A stretch of DNA of 64,000 bases from Stereum hirsutum FP-91666 SS1. Its lineage: Eukaryota; Basidiomycota; Agaricomycetes; Russulales; Stereaceae. Position 1 is the stretch's first letter; the number at the start of each line of letters is the position of its first letter. Both the position numbers and the translations under genes were made by a program. The notes beneath the pieces were generated by a model. It ran no database searches. It was not told the origin of the DNA and was given only the letters and a program-made list of their open reading frames with translations. The stretch spans positions 785,575-849,574 of the forward strand of contig NW_006763140.1 of the NCBI RefSeq assembly GCF_000264905.1, in the 5' to 3' direction. Of this stretch, positions 57,491-64,000 are shown piece by piece.

Positions 57491-58835
57491 TCATTGTCCA
57501 ACGATCTTCTTCAGATGGTGAAACGTTTCGCGTGCCACGGCCACAGTGTCGTAGACGATGCGCTGAGGTACCGATTCCTCCCGCGGGCGTAGCCGCCAGC
57601 GTGAGATAAGGGGGCTGAGATTTGACCGGATGACATGAAACTGAGAAAGAGCATTTGGTGCAGTAGGTCGCGCGGAGGGGTCAAGTTTTGTCATGCTTGC
57701 GATGAGAGGTGTCAGAAAATCTAGACTAGAATATTTCTGGTGGTCATAGGATGAGCGATGAGCCAGATTTCGAGTAGAACATCCGTACCTCCAGGAGACT
57801 GTGTTTATAGAGGTTGCCCAAAATGAAGATGTCAGCTTGAAGAGCGTTGTATTTTACGGTGCGAGACAGCTCCGGCAATCCTTTTTCGCGACCTTTGGCC
57901 CCAACCACCATAGTGGACTCTCCGAGGGCGAATCGCGTGGATATACCGAAGTCAATGAAGTAATAGTTAACGGGATGGTCGATGCGGGAAAGGGGGTGGG
58001 CATTGTAGATCCCGTCGACAGTTGATGATCTTCGGATAGGGTGATGGCCATGAGGGTACAGAGGGGTGGCATCCATCATGATGTTTTCGGAGGCGCAATC
58101 TCTGCGGAAATGTGGATCGCGTTAAACTCTGGAGCCGAATTGAACTGAGGAAAGATCATGCCTGTGTGCAACATTTTGGCTATGAATGAAACATAGACCC
58201 TAGAGCTGTTCAGTGCAAATGAAGCGACAAGAAGCGGCAGCCTAGACACTATACCTCTAATGTCTGTCTCACAAAATCCAGAACCTCGCCAACTGCTCCA
58301 AAGGGGGGATCGTCAAATGGACGCAAATACGGCATGACGAGGAGATATGTTTCGGGCTGGAGTGAGTCTTTAAATGCATCCAGAATACGAACACAGTGGT
58401 TCATAGAGTGGTCGATGAGGTCGGGAGTAAGAAGCGAAAGTGCGATGTCGATCTCGGCTTCATTGCTGCGTATTCGCTTTATACAGACGAGTTTCCCGTC
58501 CTCTCTACGCGTAGCATCCATCACATCGCGATTCTGGAGCGAGATGATGTCAGTAAGGATGTGCAAAAGAAAGATGAGAAACGTACCACAAGCGCAATGG
58601 AATCCTCGCAAAAAATGGGATCGGCCCTTGTACCGATCCAGGAAGGTGTCCAGTCAGGGTCATATCGCGGTCTGAGCTGATAACCCCTACGGTACAACAT
58701 TTCGTAGTGATCTCGCCAGAACTCCTCAGCAGGTTGGACGTTGAACAGGCCCCTCGCTGTTGCTGCTTCATAGACCCGTAGATCTTCAGGTGAGAGAAGA
58801 GCATAGAAAGGGAGACGAGATTCATCAATAGTCAT
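57491..58835 (-). CDS. Fungal protein kinase-domain protein
   Basis: Five exons, 58587-58835, 58255-58533, 58162-58199, 57789-58101 and 57491-57736, total 1125 nt and give 374 residues. The N-terminal ~85 residues (FYALLSPEDLRVYEAATARGLFNVQPAEEFWRDHYEMLYRRGYQLRPRYDPDWTPSW) are typical of a kinase group expanded in mushrooms. Kinase motifs are LVCIKRI (ATP Lys), VAHRDCASENIMMD (catalytic loop with HRD), YYFIDFGIS (DFG) and SMTKLDPSARPTA (Arg of subdomain XI). No Gly-rich loop is evident. In this group it is often degenerate. The HRD codons are split by a GC-AG intron (58102-58161). It is flanked by two copies of an ice-binding exon. Target unknown. Confidence 0.88.
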
Positions 58836-59118
58836 GGGTTTCCTTGAAGTGAAATGTGATTCTAACAAATGGTGTTGGTGTGATGGCTGTAAAAGATGAA
58901 TGTCACTAGTAGGAAAGCTCCTTGAAGGCTCGTCGGAAGCAGACCGAGAAACAGATATATGTCCTTATTTGAAATCATCTCCAAGACGGTACACGCCGGA
59001 CCGGGTTCACCGCCTTCCTCACTTCACCCTCACGTTTGCCTCCAGTTTGCCTCGAGGAAAAAGAAGCTTTCAATGATACCGAGCTCACGACTTCACAAAA
59101 GGGCTGGTGTAGTGCGCG
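58836..59118. promoter_or_regulatory. Divergent promoter of kinase and small membrane-protein genes
   Basis: 283 bp between the divergent start codons at 58835 and 59119. No specific element was identified. Confidence 0.45.
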
Positions 59119-60262
59119 ATGGTTGCGTACCCTTTTCAGACTATTCCATCTCTCTCAGAGTACCTCATCATCCACTGCTCACCAACTGCTCACTCGAGTC
59201 CCTCCCGCAAACCAGAGGGCTCCAAGTTCTTTGTGAAATATCAAGGTTCTTTTTACGAAGTCCCCACAGTGAGTGTAGCGCCCCAATCGTTTCCAACTGG
59301 ATCCGTACAACTACTACTCTCTAACAATATTCTATACGTATACCGTTCAGACTTGTGCAGGCCATGAATCAGGATTCCGGTCTCGCCTGGTTCGGCGCTA
59401 TCGTTGCCATCATTTCTATCATCTGCGCCTTGCTCAAGGCGATTCAGGCGTATTTGCCGTCGAAGAAGATGCTTGACCTTGACGCCACCCTCCAGGAGAC
59501 AGAAGAGCTCCTTCGAAGCGCGGTAGAGGAAGGATTGCTCACAGACGAGTCCTTTCTGCGTGACACACATACTCAGCTTTCGGTGTACGTGATCGTCGAA
59601 GCTTACTTATCCTTCGCCGTCAATTAATATGAAGTAGAACAGACTTCGCGATTCCACTCTCATTATTCGCGGCAAAGTGCACTCTGCAAGCACTTCGACT
59701 CTGAATGAGTATGTCGCCGTATTCGGCGGCTTGACGAGCAAGGTGTCTATGATATACCGCGACGTCAAGGAACTGCGCGCTACCATATCTGTACGTCCCA
59801 TAGACCATGATCCAGCCTTGTACGTCTTATCTAACGGAATTTTCAGAGATCCTCTGCTGAGGCAAAGCTGAAACTTCAGGAGGGACGGATAGGTGCAACA
59901 CCGTCTGATCTGGAGGCCTTGCCTTCAGAAACGGGTGGCAAGGCTCATGTCGCCGAAGCTCTGGCCAATCCTCCATTCTCTGTCATCGCTGAGGACCTGA
60001 ACGGAGGGCATAGACCGCTCACATCTCTCTCGAATAGCATCTCCAGTATGTGCCCAAAAACCTATCAGTGCTGTCTGTTTTCAGCGGTGCGCTGATGTAG
60101 TTCAATTGCATAGGTGTAAGCTCGAGCGAGGAATCCAATGCGACTCTGGTAGATTCATCAGCCCAAGCTCTATCTGGGAAGGAATGTGGTCGATATTATT
60201 ATGTCAAGAAGATTGTCTCCCCTTTTTACCGCATTCCCCACGCCTCTAGTAGCACTCCTTAA
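59119..60262 (+). CDS. Small single-span membrane protein, unknown function
   Basis: Start ATG at 59119; exon 1 59119-59268, exon 2 59361-59582, then at least three more exons to TAA at 60260-60262, roughly 250 residues. MVAYPFQTIPSLSEYLIIHCSPTAHSSPSRKPEGSKFFVKYQGSFYEVPT is followed by a hydrophobic helix AWFGAIVAIISIICALLKAIQAYL. Then comes a charged helical stretch (KKMLDLDATLQETEELLRSAVEEGLLTDESFLRDTHTQLSNRLRDSTLIIRGKVHS...NEYVAVFGGLTSKVSMIYRDVKELRATI) that may form a coiled coil. The tail is Ser-rich. I recognise no family. The coding call rests on matched splice phases and consistent composition. Confidence 0.68.
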
Positions 60263-60674
60263 CACGTCCCTACTGCTTCATGTCTGAACAGTTTCCTTCA
60301 AATTGAAACATTGCTCTCGAACGCCGCTAGTCACTCAGTTAACATCACCATAAGTCTACAGGCTGCACATATACGTCGGGTGCTTACACCATATCTCCGT
60401 ACTTCTATTTATTACCGTAGTACCACTCCATTGTATGTGAGTAGGCTCCCCCCATTCATACTATCCTGTCCAAATCAGGACCAAGGGCGACATTCTCAAC
60501 CTATTCATACTGAATACAAACGAACAAATGAACGAGAAAAAAATTCTGGGCAGGGGAATTATAAACCTATTGAAAGAACCGTAATTGTCATCGCGAAGAT
60601 CTCACAGAAATCACACCTATCTCACAACGGTACAACGATACAAATAGCAAATCCTTTGTGATGAACCAGTGACA
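60263..60674. other. Spacer, 3' flanks of convergent genes
   Basis: No gene. The right part (about 60560-60674) is similar to sequence next to the orphan ice-binding exon at 56.6 kb, so the 3' flank was copied with the exon. Confidence 0.5.
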
Positions 60675-61718
60675 CTAGACGCCAACATTGCCCTTCTGAA
60701 CCGCAGCTGCAGTCTGGACCAATAACCGACCGTTCATCGTCGCGCCTGTCTCGAGCGTTGCAGATGTGGCGCCCAGCAAGATGCCCTCGAGATGCGACGT
60801 CGCGCCGAGCGTGACAGCACCTAAGCAACAAGCATAACACCAGCGTCAAGAAAATTCTCCGGACCTCAATAAATCTAGCTGCCTGGTTTGTGATACGTAC
60901 CTGAGACAACCCAGACGATGTTATTCATTGGCACGCCGCCTACGCCACCGAGCAGATTGATGTCGGTGTTTACAGCGGAGGTGAGGTCACCAGATATCTG
61001 AAAAATCCACGCTGGTAGCCGTAGGATGTGACGAGCGATAGTCAGTCCATGTAAACGGAGAAGGATAGCGGACATACTATCGGTGGAATTGCCAGAGAGG
61101 GTCACTGAAGATGAAATAGAGACATCACTGGTCCACTTGTAAAGACCAGGCGTGAGCGTCAGTCCACCGATGTCACCTGTGCGCAGAGATCAGTCTGCGT
61201 GTACTATATGGAATGGCTAGTCAAGTAGAACATACCATCGGCGAGATTGATGAAGTCAGGGCCAGGACGACCTGAAGCATCGGTAAATGCCGTCTCCATG
61301 TCTCCAACCGCGGTAGTAAGTTGTGCTGGTGTTGGTGCCGCATAATCCGCAGCGAAAAGTTGTCCAGACACTTGGGTCGAGTTGCCAAATGTGCCGGTAC
61401 TGTCCTCCGTGATTGAGAAGCCAGTGAGGAAAGTGGACGCCGCGGGGCTTAAGCCTACGTTACCATCTAAACCAGACACGATGAGCACTCGAAGTGAGAA
61501 TATATCGAAACAATGTGTACTAATTAATGACGGTGGTATGACTGACACTCCTGCCTTAGCCAGGATAGCAAATGTTCCTGCTTCACCGAGGGAGACGGCA
61601 AGAGGTCCTGCTGCGAGCACCACAGAGACGAACTTGGGATGAGGATTAGAGGAGACATAGGTAAAGGGAAGGGGGTAACGGAACATACCGCTAGAATAAT
61701 GGCAATGAAAGAACGCAT
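60675..61718 (-). CDS. Ice-binding protein (DUF3494 family), secreted
   Basis: Secreted antifreeze-type protein of the DUF3494 ice-binding family, which folds as a beta-solenoid and blocks ice growth outside the cell. The signal peptide MRSFIAIILAFVSVVLAAGPLA spans the first intron. The domain reads VSLGEAGTFAILAKAGVSVIPPSLINGNVGLSPAASTFLTGFSI, GTFGNSTQVSGQLFAADYAAPTPAQLTTAVGDMETAFTDASGRPGPDFINLADGDIGGLTLTPGLYKWTSDVSISSSVTLSGNSTDTWIFQISGDLTSAV. It goes on NIVWVVSGAVTLGATSHLEGILLGATSATLETGATMNGRLLVQTAAAVQ, ending KGNVGV. About 240 residues in six exons, complete and in phase, with no inactivating lesion seen. Such genes are patchily spread among bacteria, algae and cold-tolerant fungi, so past gene transfer is likely for the family. 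Confidence 0.94.
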
Positions 61719-62872
61719 TGATAAACTGGTGTGGTGCAATTGTAGATGGGATAAAGATCTTAACGCTCCATCATAGAGGGACGTTCACTTTATACGATTC
61801 CGCATGCAATGACAATTTCGTTCAGATACGAGTGCAGCCCTGAAGATAAAAATGCTTTACGAACCTTTAGGCGTAGCATTTGAGCGGCACAGGCGTCGTT
61901 TTGTTCCGATCTTCGGATGGGATGCTATGTCCGCTTAGAGTACGACTAATGGGACAATAAGGCTTAAGGTGACGCACGCAACAGTATGGCACCATTCAGT
62001 GCTCGGGGAGAGATCGGAGAGAATTGGTACGGCCGCACGCAAGTCCTACTACTGAATAGTAGATGGAGTTAAGGGAGGTTAGAAGTTGGCCTCCGATGCG
62101 TTGAAAGAGTGGCTGTTAGATGAGGTCGTGTCAATCTTCTCCACATACAACGTTCCCCAATGACGCTTCATCAACTGAGATGACCGGTGACCTAGGGTAT
62201 GGTCAAGCCGTCGAAAGCTTTGGTGCCTTTCAGTGGCTAGTACCTTGAGCGATTTAGCCCTTGTTATACTTATATACCACTGGTCCTAAAATACTTGAGA
62301 TAGAAACAGGGCCTATCAATGTCCGTCGAAATGTAAAAGGGGAGAGGTACTATGTGCAGAAGAAACTGGTCAATGACATCTAGGGAGCTCTTTTCGACTG
62401 TGCTCAAATTTGGGCAACGAGCCCTTAACGAGGAAGTCTCATCCACGATCTCATCAATTTGGGCCTATTGACATACAGAACCGCTCTGCGAATACCATCA
62501 GAACGAGCGACGGAAGACCATTCACGTACCGCTTGCAAACGTGCTCGACACGCAAATAGCTACAGCGAAAGATCTTTCACAGTTAAGGCCACTTTAAGGG
62601 CCCCGCGGTTCCGGGATGAGCGGGTGGGAGGCAGTTCCTGGCTTCAAGTTCGACATGCGAGGGAACTCTGCTAATACGAGAGCATCCACGCACCTGGACG
62701 CGCGACCTGTGGTATTAGAGAGGTTCAAGCGCACGGCACGAACACACATATTCATTGCACACTCCCGTCAGCAGCGCACTGTAAGTCTTGGCTGGGTGAA
62801 AGATAGGTTAGATAAAAATCTCGCCAAAGATAAAGAGGTCAAAACGGACTGACACGTCTCTGCATCTACCAC
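61719..62872. other. 1.15-kb spacer upstream of ice-binding gene
   Basis: Promoter region of the ice-binding gene, then sequence with no recognised coding content up to the F-box relic. Confidence 0.4.
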
Positions 62873-63775
62873 TCATTGACAAAGGCCACACCAACATGTG
62901 CAAAAAGTGGCTGGTGGGAGAACAGGTAGAAAGTGATGGTGCAAAATACGGGTCTCGAGTGGCTTCATCTGCGCGAGAGCATGAAGGAAGTCAACCAGGA
63001 GAGGACACGGAAACGGCCTTTCGCGAAATTCATAGTCTTCAGTTCGTTCGACCACCATCTTCGAGACGTTTAGACCACTGGATATAGAAGAGGACCATAA
63101 GGCGGGCTCGATATTGCCCCTGATGGACAAATAACGAAGACACGGGGCCTGTCCGCTGAACAATGTCGATCGCCATTGAGGCTGGTCGTCGGACCCTCCG
63201 AAGTGGGTGTATTCCAACCTGGCAGATTCGAGCAAAGGTGCGGGTTGATAGAGCTGCTCTATGGCATCAGGGTCAGGCGCGGAACCGCGAAGAGTGAGCC
63301 ATCTCGTCCTGTGCAGGTGAGGGAATGTACCACGGGCAATAAACAATGCTTCCTGGGCGTTCACTACCCCAACGGAGTCAGGGTCCACGTCGATCGTCTG
63401 AATATCGAGCGGGATGCCCTTCGTTCGATGGTGCATTTCTGCTGACCAGCTTGAGCGTTCCCATAGGATATCTCTCCACAAGGCTGGGTATTCGCCGCTT
63501 GTCTTCAGCGACGACATACGTGGGTGACGTCTGCGAGGGTGACGAAGCCTTGGCGGAACCGGCGAAGAGATGGGTAATATAAATACTCGTCTGGGTCTAA
63601 TGACGCTAACGAAGTCGTCCCAATTGGCGGTGATGATGATTTCGAAAATATGGGAGAGAAGCTCTGGAGGGAGCTGAGCGACGGGAGTGAGATTGTTCCG
63701 AGCAGCGAGGAGACGTAAGTTGCCGGGAATGTTCGATCTCGTCCTCGACAGCTCGTATCAGTTCCTGATTCGACG
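62873..63775 (-). pseudogene. Frameshifted F-box protein relic
   Basis: Pieces of one F-box protein lie in order but in different frames: ELIRAVEDEIEHSRQL, then LLAARNNLTPVAQLPPELLSHIFEIIITANWDDFVSV (the F-box), then GFVTLADVTHVCRR, then KTSGEYPALWRDILWERSSWSAEMHHRTKGIPLDI and a long open tail to 62873. Each step needs a change of frame, for example one base lost at VCRRW. No GT-AG intron gives the right phase between the F-box and GFVTLADV pieces. The order matches the common mushroom type with an N-terminal helix, F-box and VCRxW...YPALW segment. I read it as decayed, though an unusual intron at one of the breaks cannot be excluded. Confidence 0.72.
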
Positions 63776-64000
63776 ACCACACGGCGAGACAGGGGGCGTC
63801 TCACAGGCTTCCAGGACGGACGACGTGAAATCGATCCATCTCTGATCGCTGGTCATGGGCAATTATCTGTGAGTTATCCAGACGCGTGTCAATCTCAGTG
63901 ATGCTCACCTCGAGCCCAGCATGTTGCATACGCGCTAATATTCTGTTTATCTGGATATAATGTAACGTTGGCTGTCAGCATGCAGGATTTGCCGAATTAT
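63776..64000. other. Right edge, no gene supported
   Basis: About 225 bp upstream of the F-box relic. Nothing recognised. Confidence 0.35.

Noticed and set aside
1..64000. tRNA genes and CRISPR arrays
   Set aside because: No cloverleaf or spaced identical repeats found by eye; a tRNAscan-SE run would settle the tRNA question.

Overview
The window reads as nuclear DNA of a filamentous basidiomycete, most likely a mushroom-forming agaricomycete. Nearly every gene is cut by many short GT-AG introns of about 45-80 nt, exons can be as short as 7 nt, and spacers are compact. The gene content also fits: dispersed F-box proteins, MYND zinc fingers, a protein kinase of the type expanded in mushrooms, a DUF3494 ice-binding protein and serine-rich GPI-type secreted proteins. 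I see no CRISPR array, rRNA or autonomous transposon. All coding models were spliced by hand; where coordinates and phase are given, the exon sum was checked to be a multiple of three.

Left part (1-9.9 kb): two tri-snRNP proteins stand head to head, cyclophilin H (minus) and the U5 protein Dib1 (plus). DPH3 (diphthamide synthesis, minus) follows, then a 900-residue disordered protein of unknown function and a MYND-finger protein. At 10.1-10.5 kb there are two inverted-repeat elements, one with MITE structure.

Middle part (11-31 kb): a large F-box protein, two tandem epoxide-hydrolase-like genes, and a divergent pair (complex III chaperone CBP3 and DNA polymerase epsilon subunit Dpb4/POLE3). 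After a gene-poor stretch come a second MYND protein, a junction of two broken gene fragments (DED1-type helicase and epoxide hydrolase), the chromodomain/MRG protein Eaf3, a third MYND protein and a four-exon F-box gene.

Right part (31-64 kb): an acetate-transporter-family (GPR1/FUN34/YaaH) gene, an amino acid permease followed by an amino-acid-oxidase-like flavoprotein, two paralogous cysteine-rich GPI-type secreted proteins on either side of an F-box gene with a single nonsense codon, and a 1279-residue membrane protein with a long Ser-rich tail. Then come two tandem F-box genes with a duplicated 3' flank, an orphan copy of the last exon of the ice-binding protein gene, a protein kinase, a small membrane protein, the intact ice-binding gene and a multiply frameshifted F-box relic.

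The conserved genes serve housekeeping roles (splicing, translation factor modification, replication, chromatin, respiratory assembly, nutrient uptake). The accessory genes (F-box, MYND, kinase, Cys-rich, ice-binding) show recent duplication and decay. The most notable features are a four-exon F-box family sharing a tiny terminal exon that encodes a V/K-W-E/Q-R motif, the shared-promoter pair of two tri-snRNP genes, GC-AG introns in three separate genes, and several exon-scale duplications and chimeras.
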